A stretch of DNA of 64,000 nucleotides from Amphibalanus amphitrite. Lineage: Eukaryota; Arthropoda; Thecostraca; Balanomorpha; Balanidae. The notes under the pieces were generated by a model. It saw only the letters and a program-made list of their open reading frames with translations. It had not been told where the DNA came from and did not search any database. Below are positions 1 to 10,154 of the stretch, one piece after another (positions within the stretch are counted from its first letter, which is position 1; the number at the start of each line of letters is the position of its first letter). A program made the position numbers and the translations under genes. The stretch covers positions 248,001 to 312,000 of the forward strand of contig NW_024881570.1 of the NCBI RefSeq assembly GCF_019059575.1, written 5' to 3'.

Positions 1-577
1 GGAAGATGCCCCCTGCACTATAAGTGACATAAATGGGCACGTGAATCGCCTGAACGAATCAGTAGTCCCTTCGAGCCTGCAGTAGACACCAAACGTCATC
101 GTAAGGGCCCTCAAAAGTGGTCGTAAGGGGCTTCAGAGGTCATCTTTAGGGTCATCATAGTCCAGCGCGGCCAAACAAGCTTACGTGGTGGCGTTCGTAG
201 ACCACTGTGGGGCCCTTATAGGTCTTCATGATGCTTGAGGGCCCTCGAGCCCATCGTGGGGACCTCAGATGCCAGCGCGGCCCGTGGAGCCAACGTGGGA
301 GCCCTCAAAGGATGTCGTGAGGGGCCCTGGAGCCAATAATGGGGCCCACCGAGGCCATCGTGAGAGCTCTCAGAGTCAGATGCCGCCCAAAAAGTCGCTG
401 TGTGGGCCGAGAGACCGGCATGGGGAGCACCCGATCGTACTGGACTCTCAATAGTCCCAGATCGGCTTTTGTCTCTCATCATAAGCATGTAATAAATCAT
501 TTGACGGGCTGCTTGAAGGACAGCCTACGGATTTAGGGGGGCGTCTTTCCCCATCAGGACAGGGGGCATCTTACCCC
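1..577. mobile_element. Right part of a DNA element filled with GGGCCCTCA-type repeats
   Basis: Positions 1-15 (AAGATGCCCCCTG) and 560-577 (CAGGGGGCATCTTACCCC) are inverted copies of each other, so an element seems to run from the window edge to 577. Between them lies a degenerate array of roughly 30-40 base units built on GGGCCCTCA plus variants such as CATCGTGGGG. The same vocabulary fills the hAT-type element at 19440-21465. No coding potential is convincing; overlapping reading frames there only follow the repeat. A 40-base piece at the right edge (537-577) recurs in weaker form at 902-936, suggesting an older related insertion next door. The class is uncertain because the left flank and any target duplication lie outside the window. 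Confidence 0.45.
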
Positions 578-1202
578 AAGGTACCGAAGTAACATTAAAT
601 CAGTACAATTTGTCAGCCATAACACTACACCCTGAAACAAACTGTTTGGGACACAGTACACGCATGTTAATGTATCACGACTATAGCAAGGGACGCAAAA
701 ATTATCTACCTTCTTTGATATTTACAATGTTTTGACACCAAAATATTTTTCGAAAGCAGCAAATAAAAAACATGCATTCACCAGCCAGCCGTTGCCCAAC
801 TGAGCTTCGCAAATTTTTGTGCAGTTAACAAGGCAGGCTTCCGCTTTACGCTAAGAACATTAATTTCCGGGTTCAATTCTTTGTTTCGCCGCTAGAGGGG
901 GTGGGGCGTCTTTCCCACCCTGGGCATCTTACCCCACTCTCCCCTACTTTTGTAGCCATGGCACCTTGTTCATTTTAGAGATAAGGTGCAGCTAATGACC
1001 AGTGGTGACTGAAATGGTCAGTCATTAGGTCATCAAAGGTCTCTAACACATTTTCGACAACAACTTTTGATGGAGACGTTGTAGAGCGATGACAGCACCT
1101 GGAGTGTGTTCAGCTCAGTAACACAGATCGATCCATATGCAGCAGGTTCTTTTCCGGTCAGGTCATGACCTTTACCTGATGTCAAGTTTTCTATTCATGT
1201 TT
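578..1202. other. Gene-free spacer
   Basis: I see no gene. Positions 902-936 repeat the end motif of the preceding element (GGGGCGTCTTTCCC, then GCATCTTACCCC). The rest is unremarkable AT-leaning sequence. Confidence 0.5.
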
Positions 1203-1206
1203 TTAA

Positions 1207-1685
1207 AGGGACCCTCCCACCTTAACATTAGATTTGAGTTGAGATAGCCAAAATGGGGTCCCTGGCTCACAATTACCGGTTTCGGCACTCACAACATCGA
1301 GAAATGCCTTAAATCGGAAATATTGAATTTCAAAATTGCAGCATTTTGATTCAGAGGGGCTAATGCTTAGGAATACCCCTCTGAATGTGTGACGTCAGCG
1401 CAGATATCTAACGATTTTTAAATGTTTGACTAAAACGTTTTGTAGCACGCGGTGGTATATGCTATTTGCGCGCAACATCTGCCGCAAACGCCGCACTTCT
1501 AAAATAAAGTCGCTAGAAACAGCGGAGATCCCCAAAAAAGTAAACAAAAGTAAAAGTCAAATATCTTGAAAACCGGTGAATATTTTTCGGTGAAATTTGG
1601 TAGATATTCGTTTTCGCTCTTTCTGAACCGAGCGACATCACTTTCATGCCAATTCATAAACTTTTTTGAAGGTGGGAGGGTCCCT
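1207..1685. mobile_element. 479-bp MITE with AGGGACCCTCCCACC ends (TTAA or TA flanked)
   Basis: Perfect terminal inverted repeats AGGGACCCTCCCACCTT / AAGGTGGGAGGGTCCCT are flanked by TTAA on both sides (1203-1206 and 1686-1689). Because the junction reads TTTAA, a TA target with slightly longer ends is equally possible. The interior has no open frame of note and contains one TGACGTCA box near 1391. A second copy with the same ends and interior lies at 22037-28220, where it is split by a 5.7-kb insertion. The two copies confirm the boundaries independently. Confidence 0.8.
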
Positions 1686-1689
1686 TTAA

Positions 1690-2799
1690 GTTCAAATTGT
1701 AAGCCATGCGACGTGTTTCGACGAAACAAAAACGATGGTGATAACATGAATATCATACACATTCACTGAATCATAGGTTGTTACAGAACAAATGTTTCGG
1801 CAAAATCCGTCCGTTTACGCTGTTTGGACTCTATGGTACACAAGCCATAGACCCGAAGTCATATCTGAGGCGAAGTTGGCGAAAGAGCTTTAAAAAGCTA
1901 TCGAATACGCTTTCTGTGTTGCTGTAGCTCTTATTCGTATTTTGCGGGTCGCTAAAGTAAAACGTTTACCAACGTAACGCATAAGGCATGCTTTCGGCCC
2001 CTGATCGAGGTAGAGTTTCGCGGAAGAGCGAAAATGCTGCCCGTGATGAGAGAAAGCCGATGATGCCCAATTTCAAGGTCTTGGCCGGGTCATCTTAGGT
2101 CAACGCCCAAAAGTAGGAAAAATCTGGCAGCCTGCTAGAACTTAGTGAGCCGTAGCTGTTATCGGGGTCCCGAGTACGAGTTCGATGTTAGTCTTGAACA
2201 AAGATGATGACTCCATGCATTTTGGGTAGATCGGGTCGGGTCAGGTCAGGTCGACCAGCAGGCTTCCTGCCGGCCATCTAGAGTGGGTGACTGACAACCA
2301 CCAACGATAGTTTCGTAACATGTTACATAACCATCATTTATCAAAAGTACTTCAAACGGTTCAAACGGGCGCTAAACTCGAAATCAGCCCCAAAAACCAC
2401 ACTTGTAAGTGGAAGCAAATAAAACTCAAAAAAGTTACCCAAGGTCATCCATATTCGAATCAGGGCCAATTTTTTTTTTTTAGAATAGGTGTAAAATTAA
2501 TTAACTCGAGGTCACTGGAAGTTTCGTTGCAATATACTCCTTTTTGCGCGTCTTATTAGGAAAGCCCCAGAGGGATCCACCATCTGACCCCATTTCCCCT
2601 ATGCAGGCAGGTCCGAGGGTAGCAGGGCTGAGGCTAGCTAGGTACCTCGTAGTTACTGATACGTCATCCGACGAATCAACTGCAACCATTATTTTGACAA
2701 TCAGACGAACGCTTGGGTCAGTTTTGACGCGCTCGCTCATTTGAGGGATAAAAAGGGACTAAAATCATATTGTCATGCTGATGTTCTAGCCCACAGCTT
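1690..2799. other. Gene-free spacer with scattered GGTCA motifs
   Basis: No gene or clear element recognised. GGTCA-type motifs cluster near 2070-2110 and 2230-2260. A short open stretch at 2544-2744 has no recognisable protein similarity and is not called. Confidence 0.4.
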
Positions 2800-3006
2800 A
2801 TTGACCTATAAGCAATAGGGACTAGGGAGCTCTTGAAGCGATTCTGAATCTGACGTTGTACTTGTTGATGTTGCTGACGCCAACTTCCCTGACATGATAG
2901 CTAAAAAAAGCATACTCAGCATCGCCAAAAGTGGGGGGTCGAACCCCCCGGTTCTGACGAGTGGGGGGGGGGGGGTCGCGATCCCCCCGTCGGCGACGCC
3001 CCTGAC
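2800..3006. repeat. Dispersed repeat ending in CAGGGGCGTCGCCGACG (hAT-like end)
   Basis: This block recurs in inverted orientation at 50961-51167 with the same two limits: ATTGACCTATAAGCAATAG on one side and the rc of CAGGGGCGTCGCC on the other. Just inside the CAGGGG end are a G-run and a C-run with matching flanks, a hairpin like those of other MITEs here. CAGGGG termini are common in hAT elements. The opposite end does not match as an inverted repeat and no target duplication was found, so these may be truncated arms. Confidence 0.55.
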
Positions 3007-3017
3007 GCTCCGGCCTG

Positions 3018-3248
3018 GACAAGGACGACTTCTTCTCGCCCGCCCCGAGTACACGCACCCGCGGCCACCGACTGAAGGTCGCCAAGAAGCCAGCGGTCAG
3101 CCGCGTCCGGCGCAACCACTTCGCCACCCGGGTTGTGTCGGACTGGAACGCTCTACCAGAGGAAATCGTCTACTCGCCATCGACCAATGTTTTCAAGAAC
3201 CGGCTGGACAAGCACTGGACGAACTATGCCTTCGTCGTTCCACAATAG
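3018..3248 (+). pseudogene. 5'-truncated LINE: C-terminal tail of a reverse transcriptase ORF
   Basis: An open frame of 76 codons ends at TAG 3246-3248. It reads as the tail typical of ORF2 proteins of animal non-LTR retrotransposons: a basic GHRLKV segment, then RNHFATRVVSDWNALP, then an ending with SPSTNVFKNRLDKHW. The motif 'F..RV...WN.LP..VV..PS...FK..LD..W' marks the region after the RT domain in CR1/Jockey-like LINEs, whose 5' truncation is the rule. About 75 bases after the stop lies a short tandem tail (TATCAGG x4, 3325-3352), which also fits a LINE 3' end. The endonuclease and catalytic RT parts are absent because the upstream side abuts the repeat at 2800-3006. The clade cannot be fixed from this piece. 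Confidence 0.75.
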
Positions 3249-3324
3249 TGAAGACTGTTGACGCTACCCGAGCTCTCTACGACGGATCCACCGGGCAATC
3301 CTAGTGCCTTCAATGATCCCCAAA

Positions 3325-3457
3325 TATCAGGTATCAGGTATCAGGTATCAGGTTATACTTATTATCATTGACCTATAACAAATTATCATTGACATTATAA
3401 CATAACATTACCTATAACAAATTATCATTGAATTATCATTGACCTATAACAAATTTT
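3325..3457. repeat. (TATCAGG)4 and an AT-rich ATTGACCTATAAC repeat
   Basis: Four perfect TATCAGG units (3325-3352) are followed by three imperfect copies of ATTATCATTGACCTATAAC. The first block is probably the 3' tail of the LINE fragment upstream. The second shares ATTGACCTATA with the edge of the repeat at 2800. Confidence 0.75.
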
Positions 3458-3546
3458 GGCATAATGAGAAAAATCATAAATTTTTGGCGAAGTGATAGTT
3501 GTAACTGATAAGTTACTGTGATGGAGCCATGGATGAGATAACAATA

Positions 3547-3602
3547 GGCCTGCCATCTAACGGGAGAATTATCGTAAGTTAGGAGCAAGCCGAGTGAACG
3601 CC
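3547..3602. repeat. Left arm of a long-distance inverted repeat (pairs with 8504-8560)
   Basis: These 56 bases (GGCCTGCCATCTA ... CCGAGTGAACGCC) match the reverse complement of 8504-8560 with only a few differences. They could be the terminal inverted repeats of a 5-kb composite element, but no target duplication is evident outside them. Confidence 0.7.
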
Positions 3603-3643
3603 GCTAATTTCTTTAAAGTTTAATGTGCAGGGTGAGTAATAAT

Positions 3644-4784
3644 ACCAGTAAAACGCCTTTTGGGCGAGGAACGAGCGAGCGAGATAGTGAGCCCTGCACG
3701 TGCAGAAGGGCGAGAGGGTACTTCCAACGGGCTTGTACAAAGCACCCTCCTAACCGGTCGCTAACGGTGTGCCAAATTTGAACGCAATCGGCCCAGCCGT
3801 TCCTGAGATCTGGAAGCGGCATTCTGCACGTACGCACGTGCAAACGGGGTCCAAACTGACTTTTGCACGGCACCCTACTAACCGGTCCCCAACTGTGTAC
3901 CAAATTTGAGCGCAAACGGCCCAGCCGTTCTCGAGAGCTGGAAACGCCCCCTACACGTGCGCACGTGCAGTGGCACCCTAACCACAACACATGTGAATGC
4001 ATTGCCTGGTGGGTGCCTACCTGTATGCCAAGTTTCAGCGAAATCGCCCCAGTAATTACCGAGTTACTGAAATGGGAACCAATTTGGCACCTCTTCTTTT
4101 TGCATTTTGCACGTGCAGTGGGGATCACTCACATATATCAATAGTAGTGATGTCCATTACGGGAAATTGCGATACCGATACCAAACCAAATACCAGCAAT
4201 ACCCATGGAAAAATATCGAAACCGAGCAGACTTGGGAATATAAGGGAAATACCAACTTTTTACCAAATTCTCAGCCTCTTTTACATTAGAGAGGGACGAG
4301 GGTTCATAAAACCAAGAAAATACCAAGTACATTCGCCTTGAAATACCAAATACCAAGTTGGTATCGGCTTGGTATCGGTATACCAAAAAGTTAGTATCCG
4401 ATTGACATCTCTAATCAATAGTATCCGACCTTTGGTAGAGAAGAGATGCAGCTACCCTACAAAAATTACCGCAAGACAATGGCCCAAGCCGCTGCTGAGA
4501 TATGGGCCTCTCAAAATCACTACTTTTGCAAAACTGATTGAACACCCTTGACTTTTCACGTGGCACGTGCCACGACGGTCACTGAGATGTATCAAAAGTA
4601 TTCAATTACGGGGTAGAAGGGATGGTGCTACCCAGCAAAAAAGACCGCAGGCCAATCGGTCCAGCGGTTGCTGAGATATAAGCCTCTCAAAAGCGTTACA
4701 GGCCGGGCCGGGCCGCTCATACTGAGATTCTTCCGTTATATTGAAAAGACTTCGCTTCGCTCGCTGCGCTCGCTCGCTCGTAAT
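3644..4784 (+). repeat. E-box-rich dispersed repeat (GCACGTGC family), copy 1
   Basis: The limits come from comparison with an inverted copy at 31351-32218: ACCAGTAAAACGCC at one edge and CGAGCGAGCG...TAAT at the other. The repeat holds several palindromes of the type TGCACGTGCGCACGTGCA and the variant GGCACGTGCC, and recurring phrases resembling AACGGCTGGGCCGAT and ACCGGTTAGTAGGGTGCC, so it is internally repetitive. No reading frame is conserved between copies. A 269-bp hAT-type MITE (4145-4413) accounts for most of the extra length of this copy. The class of the repeat is unknown, since I see no convincing terminal inverted repeat or target duplication. Confidence 0.7.
4145..4413. mobile_element. 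269-bp hAT-type MITE with 8-bp target duplication ATCAATAG
   Basis: The ends TAGTGATGTC and GACATCTCTA are imperfect inverted repeats, and the 8 bases ATCAATAG occur directly on both sides (4137-4144 and 4414-4421). The interior is rich in GGTATCGG / CCGATACC and TTTGGTAT motifs that can fold back. The inverted copy of the host repeat at 31351-32218 lacks this insert, giving an empty-site comparison. Confidence 0.88.
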
Positions 4785-4808
4785 AATCGGTTTCCTGTTA
4801 TTTCCTCT

Positions 4809-6002
4809 TTAACCCGCGCCCTGCTGGGGGTCCTGGATTTCCACGCCCTGCTGGGGGGGTGTTTGAACACCCCCCCTTGTAACTCGGCTCCTGGGCCACG
4901 TAGCGAAACGTGGAAGGCGGCGTTCGAAAGAGCGTAAAAAATAATGACGAAATCACTTCGGTCAATTTTTTGGTCAGGTCAAAGGTCAGGTCACCAGAGG
5001 TCATTGAAGGCAAAATTTCGCCGATTTCCAGGTCGAATGTCGAAAATTTCCAAGAAGCCAACGCATAACTCGGGAACCAATAGAGCTACAGCGCCGCGGA
5101 AAAGCGCATTCGATAGCTCTATTAACGCCCTTTCTGAGTAATTCTCTCAGATTTGACCTAACGTCAATGGTTTTGCCTGCAGGGGGCAAAAACTGCAAAA
5201 ATAGCCGATTTTTTCGAAAACAGTTTTTCTGCAATAACTTTTGACCCAAGCCTTGTACGACCTTACTTTTACCGGCATCGTGTTCCTCTCGTCAAGACGC
5301 ATCGAATGAACTATAACTTGACCTTGAAAGGTCAACTTGAAAATTTGACCTCAGGTCAAGGTCATGACCTGACCGGGAAGGGTCATGTTGCATGTCAGTC
5401 GATCCGTATCGTCGAGCTGAACACATCTAAGGCGTTTTCATCGCTCTAGCATGCCTCTATCAAAAGTTATTTGCGAAAAACTGTTAGATACCATTCGTGA
5501 CCTAAGATGACCTCAGGGCATAAACAAGGGTCACGGACACCATTTTCAAGTTCAGTGTGTCTAAACCACTTGTAATTCGGTGTTTGGGAGTGTTTATAAT
5601 GTCTTTCATCCAAAAGAGGCGCATTTCAATTTTCTCCCATTGACTTATAATGGGGAGGTCGCAAAATTGACCTGACCTTAGGTCATCGATATCAAAATTC
5701 TGAGATATACATTTTGTACATGCTATTGCTCTTAGCAATCGCTGAAAGTTTCAAAGCGATCGGTCACTCGGTGTAGCTATGACAGACATTGAAAGTTTTT
5801 TATGAGGTGAGGTCACTTCAAGTGACCTGGTGATCTGACCTTGAATGACCTTGGTCTGAAATTTTCACAACATGTGTAGAATTGATGTATGATAAGGTGT
5901 ACCAAAAACGGCGGCGCTCCGCGCCGCCGTTTTTGAGATATTCGCGAAAAACCACAAGGGGGGGTGTTCAAACACCCCCCCCCCCAGCAGGGCGCGGGTT
6001 AA
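4809..6002 (+). mobile_element. TTAA-flanked non-autonomous element, group A
   Basis: The element lies between TTAA copies at 4809-4812 and 5999-6002, with ends CCCGCGCCCTGCTGGGGG and CCCCCAGCAGGGCGCGGG. The left (long) end carries the CCCTGCTGGGG motif twice, about 30 bases apart, before a GGGGGGGTGTTTGAACACCCC hairpin. The right (short) end has the motif once, then the same hairpin. A GC hairpin (5904-5934, GGCGGCGCTCCGCGCCGCC) precedes the short end. The interior carries many GGTCA/TGACC half-sites, including a perfect DR1 (AGGTCAAAGGTCA, 4976-4988). A close inverted copy is at 52674-53865. No transposase is encoded. TTAA targets and unequal ends suggest piggyBac mobilisation (inference). 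Confidence 0.85.
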
Positions 6003-6230
6003 ATCGTGAAACAGGGAGTTATTGAAGACTTCGTCAGCACGTGTCATTTTCGCTATTTTTCACATGACTCTTTACTCTTGGCCAAATCAAATTGCTCGAT
6101 CAAAGAACAAAACTAACCTAAGTACTAATCTACAATATAAGTCTAATGAAAAAGTTAAACGGAATTGCTAACGTCGTTGCCGCTCAAAATGTCATTCAAG
6201 ACCGAAGACGCTCTATGAAAAGGACCCAAC

Positions 6231-6490
6231 CAGTGCTGCGTAATCGATGAAATTTCAGTTACTGGCTCCAACTCCGATTCCGGTATCCAAATATCGACTC
6301 CGACTCCTCTGGGCAGAACTGTCGATTCACAGACTCCGACTATGACTCCGACTCTGCAGCTCTAGTAAGTCTGTGGAGTCGATGACTTTTCGATGACGTT
6401 CGACTCACATTCCGACTACAGCTTTTAAAAATCAACCCGACTCCGAGTCGGAACAGAACCGCTGGCTCTGACTACAACTCCGCAGCCCTG
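6231..6490. mobile_element. hAT-type MITE with degenerate GACTCCGACTCC repeats
   Basis: The ends CAGTGCTGCG and CGCAGCCCTG are inverted repeats of the CAGNGCTGCGGAG type. The interior is a decayed array of ACTCCGACTCC / GGAGTCGGA units. Design and end sequence resemble the fresher element at 14677-15527 (CAGGGATGCGGAGCCGG). A matching 8-bp duplication is no longer visible, consistent with age. Confidence 0.55.
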
Positions 6491-6541
6491 GCCCCTGGCC
6501 CAAGATAGCCGCCTAAAACAACTTTGATCATTGATGTGTGA

Positions 6542-6694
6542 TCTTCGTACACTGTTAATGTTATTTTAAACAAGGAGTGGAAAAGGGAGACGAAGCCTTC
6601 GCCCTTCACAAACAAGGATCTCCTGTTGCGGATCAATCAACTGCTGGAACAGAAAGGCATAAACACCACGCATCTCATTTCATCGTTTTCCTAA
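6542..6694 (+). pseudogene. Possible isolated coding fragment (50 codons, no ATG at its start)
   Basis: An open stretch between TGA 6539-6541 and TAA 6692-6694 reads as a plausible soluble, helical protein tail: KEWKRETKPSPFTNKDLLL, then RINQLLEQKGINTTHLISSF. Amino-acid composition and the mixed GC-rich codons differ from the surrounding AT-rich repeats. I do not recognise the family. It could be the last exon of a gene, a captured fragment inside the 3.5-8.6 kb composite, or chance. No clear splice acceptor was assigned. Confidence 0.3.
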
Positions 6695-6720
6695 CGACTC
6701 TGCACCACTTGTAAGTACCT

Positions 6721-7215
6721 ACTGATCAATGCAGTGCGAGCATCGATGTGACATATGTGTACCAAGTTTGAGTGTTATCCGCCCAGCCGTTCTTGAGATA
6801 TGGAAGCGGCACCCCGCACGTGCGCACGTGCAGTAGCACCCCCATGGTGACACATGGAAATGCATTGGCCACTGGGTGCCTAACTATTGACGAAGTTTTA
6901 CTGCAATATGCCCAGTCCAAGGCCATATATAGTAGGTAGCGACACTGAGCGATTTGTTTACAGCCAGTTTCGATCCCGATGAGGCAAATGTGTCGTCACG
7001 AGACAAAACAATATGGCCACCTCTAATGAGAACCAAGTGCAATAAGTTCCCGGATGTAGACAGCACTGACGTCACCGGGATCGAAACCGACGACATCAGT
7101 ACTGGACCTATGACGAAGCAAAGTAGTGACATCCCCCTGGCCCAGTCATTGCGGAGTTACTTTATGTGGAACAATTTCGACACCCCTAAGTTGGCACGTG
7201 GCACGTGCCGTCACA
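6721..7215 (+). repeat. E-box-rich dispersed repeat, copy 2 (partial, interrupted)
   Basis: This copy has the same orientation and phrases as 3644-4784 (CCGCCCAGCCGTTCTTGAG, GCACGTGCGCACGTGCAG, GGCACGTGCC) but only the middle part is present. It is interrupted at 6917-7139 by a block bounded by GCCCAGT on both sides (6910-6916, 7140-7146), a 7-base candidate target duplication. Confidence 0.65.
6917..7139. mobile_element. 223-bp insertion with GCCCAGT duplication, class unclear
   Basis: The block is absent from other copies of the E-box repeat and is flanked by GCCCAGT. Its right end read inward (CAGGGGGATGTC) looks hAT-like, but the left end (CCAAGGCCATATATAGTAGG) matches it poorly. Internally GTTTCGATCCCG occurs in both orientations, and one TGACGTCA box is present. 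Confidence 0.45.
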
Positions 7216-7446
7216 TTAACTAGGATGATAAAACTTCGGGCGAAATTCGGAGAAGAAGGAATAAGCCTACCAAATGTGCATGACATATTGTCAAACTGCT
7301 GTACCTACCATTGTGAGTAAATGACCATATAAAAGGTCGTACAAGCCGATGGGACTGGGCGTTTCAATACACACCGTCTTACGCATTTTATTTTCGTTAT
7401 TACCTAAAGGCTGCTTGAGTGCTTGACGTTTTTGGCTTTCAAGCAT

Positions 7447-8395
7447 TTAGCCCTCGCCCGTAAACGGCGATCTGCCACCTTCGCCCATGCAGGGGGGGGG
7501 TTGGTGCGACCCCCCCTTGGCGTTTGAAAACGGAGCGTCGTAGAGCTTAGCGGAAAAGACCAACGGATTGCTCTCGCCGAGATCTCGCGATTGGTGGTAT
7601 ATTTTTTGGTCCTAGGTCAACATTTGACCTACTTTTGACCGGTCAAAGGTCAAATTTTCGGAAAAATAGACTTTTTTCAACTTTCCGCGGCGATTGCGGC
7701 AAAACGGTGGGAGATATCGACTTGAAACCTTCACTATCGTGTTCCTTGATCAATTCTCTATCGTTTGGTATGTATTTCGTTTCCCTAGCTCTAAAAATGG
7801 CGCGTTGGGAGCGCCGGAAGTCGGCAAGGTCACAGTCGGCGGCAGAAATTCGAAAAATCAAAATTTAAATTTTTGAAATCTGATTGTATTTTTGGATTTG
7901 GAAGGTTCATTTGCTCCCTATAGAAGCTAATATTGCTGCATATTCCCATTGAGGTGACAAGAATTAGCAAAATAGTGGTTCGGGCGCTTTTCAAAAATAG
8001 TACCGGACGCTGTTCCTCTTGTGACGTCATAGCTCCGTGACCTGACCTGACCCGGTCAAGTTTCTTATACCATATGATAGCCAATACTTGCCCCAACATG
8101 CATGGGAAGTTTCATCACGATCCATCAACCGATGTCCGTACCACCGGCAGGAAACCTCGGGCGTTGGCACTCAGTTTGTGAAAATCCGGCCGGAGGCTGT
8201 TCCCTTTGTGACGTCATAACTCCGTGACCTGACATGACCCGGTCAAATTTTTTTTATCAAAAGATGCGCAAGGTTTGCCCCATAAGGTACCCAAAATTTG
8301 GCGGTGCTGCGCGCCGCCGTTTTTGCACTATTTCCGAAAAACCTCAGGGGGGGGGGGGGTTGCACCAACCCCCCCCCTACATGGGCGAGGGTTAA
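7447..8395 (+). mobile_element. TTAA-type non-autonomous element, group H (TTAG left, TTAA right)
   Basis: The ends are CCCTCGCCC (left, after TTAG 7447-7450) and GGGCGAGGG (right, before TTAA 8392-8395). The long left end repeats the motif (TCGCCCATGCAGGGG) about 40 bases in, just before the GGGG-TTGGTGCGA-CCCC hairpin. The short right end goes straight into the matching hairpin. A GC hairpin (GGCGGTGCTGCGCGCCGCC, about 8300-8318) and a CGAAAAACCTCAGGGG stretch precede the short end, as in groups A and F. The interior holds GGTCA half-sites, including GGTCAAAGGTCA near 7640. The flanking tetranucleotides differ by one base, either mutation or relaxed target choice. Confidence 0.8.
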
Positions 8396-8503
8396 GACAT
8401 TTTTTGTCGTCTCAGGTCCAGTAAGATTACCTCCAACTCGTGGAAATATGCACTTCAAGCCAACTAACACACCACACCCATGTGTGTCATAATGGTGAGA
8501 GAT

Positions 8504-8560
8504 GGCGTTCACTCGGCTTGCTCCTAACTTACGATAATTCTCTCGCTAGATGGCAGGCCT
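8504..8560. repeat. Right arm of the long-distance inverted repeat (pairs with 3547-3602)
   Basis: Reverse complement of 3547-3602 with a few mismatches. Together the arms bound about 5.0 kb holding five recognisable mobile-element insertions and two E-box repeats. Confidence 0.7.
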
Positions 8561-9157
8561 GATCCCAATGTCGCGGATCCCAATTAATTTCCACGAGACA
8601 CCAATCCTGCAGTGTTATATCATCCATGATGGAACTATTTGGACATAATGTATCGTAATTTAGCCAATCACTACTCAATGTTCAGCTGTGCCATATTGAT
8701 CGTGCGTAAGTTATTTACTTTAGGTAATTGCATTGCCTACCATGCGTGTGACGAGCCGTTGAATGCAAATCTTTTATCTTATATCTATGAATGCTTGGTT
8801 CAAGGCGGCTTGGTTGAAGTTGAATGCCTGATATGGGGCAACTAAACAGCAGACGATATTAGCAGAATAGCAAAACATTTAAAACTACTGAACCGGTGGG
8901 CGGTGTGGAAGTTAAGTTTTTCTAATTTTTACCAAAAGAACGTAAGGATTCGCTTCGCACCTTTTCCTTGCCTTTTCCTTGTTTTTATTCAAAAAAAAAA
9001 ATGTTGCAGTGCACAATTTAAATGTTAGTGAACTTGGGAAGGATGTTATTCTTTATGCATTGGTTGTTGAAGACGACAGCGAGTTCTGCATTGATAATCT
9101 TCTTTTGAGTCGATTCGAGTTGTCGTACCAGTTTCTTACCATTGTCGTTGTGTTCGT
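8561..9157. other. Gene-free spacer
   Basis: AT-leaning sequence with short homopolymers (A-run near 8992-9001). Short open frames at 8639-8845 and 8979-9161 show no recognisable similarity. Confidence 0.4.
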
Positions 9158-10079
9158 TTAACCCGGCAGTTGCTGGGGTATTTCGCCACCCACCGTTTGC
9201 TGGGGGGGGGGCGTTAAACGCCCCCAGCCGATAACTCGAGAACCAATAGGCGCAGCGAAACGCACGAGGCGGCAAACGAAAGAGCGCGACGAGACGCTTC
9301 AGATGAGTACTTAAAAGTTGAATTTTGAGGTCACAGGTCGGGTCAAGGTCAGGTCAAACACCTGAAATTGGGCTTTCGGTAGCATGGACTTCAGGGCTTC
9401 GCAATGGGCGCCTCTCGTCATAAACGTTGTCAAAACGGTGCACAATCCATCATATAAGGCCTACAAGAGTGTCAGCTCCATGTAGGGGTCAGTCAAACAT
9501 AGGTCAGGGTCAAGGTCAGGTCAACCGGGTAGGCACATATCCCCGAAAATCAAAACTGAAATTCGCAGCCTGCGACATATGTTTTATGGGTAATTTGGGG
9601 CGTAGAACACGATGGTGACACTCATTTTATCATATGTGTACGTGTTTGGCTCAAAAAGTTCAATTTAAGAAATGTATGTATCATGGTCGTAAAGTAGTCG
9701 CGAGAAATTGCCAAGATTCAGTTCAAGATTTTGGAAAATGCAGAACGATAATCAATAATCGAAGATAGCCATTTGATTGTCCATGGTATTGGCAGTCTAA
9801 TGGCGTTTACGGCATGTCTGCATGTCTATTCTGTGATTTTATATGATTTTTTGAACATATGCCGTTTTTGGTCGAAAACTCAGAAATCATGACGTCACTA
9901 AAACCTCGATATCTCAAAAAATTTCCGACCGATTTTTTTGAAACTTTGTCACAATAAACTTCAATCAATTCCCTACAGGTACCCAAATTTTGGCGCGCCT
10001 GCGGCGCGCCGTTTTTATGCTATGGCCCGGCGAAAAAAGTGGGGGCGTTTAACGCCCCCCCCAGCAACTCGCGGGTTAA
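9158..10079 (+). mobile_element. TTAA-flanked non-autonomous element, group F, copy 1
   Basis: TTAA at 9158-9161 and 10076-10079 flanks the ends CCCGGCAGTTGCTGGGG (long end, motif repeated as CCGTTTGCTGGGG) and CCCCAGCAACTCGCGGG (short end). Both ends carry the hairpin core CGTTAAACG between G- and C-runs. A near-perfect GC hairpin GGCGCGCC-TGC-GGCGCGCC lies at 9992-10010, followed by the conserved GGCCCGGCGAAAAAAG stretch. GGTCA motifs include TCAAGGTCA at 9343-9351. A nearly identical copy in the same orientation (35854-36777) sits inside the Ty3/Gypsy fossil. No protein is encoded. Confidence 0.87.
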
Positions 10080-10154
10080 GAGTTGAGAGGTCTATGCTAC
10101 TGTGTATGTTTCTGGCAGCTTATGTGACAACTACACTATAACTGCAGCCCCATA

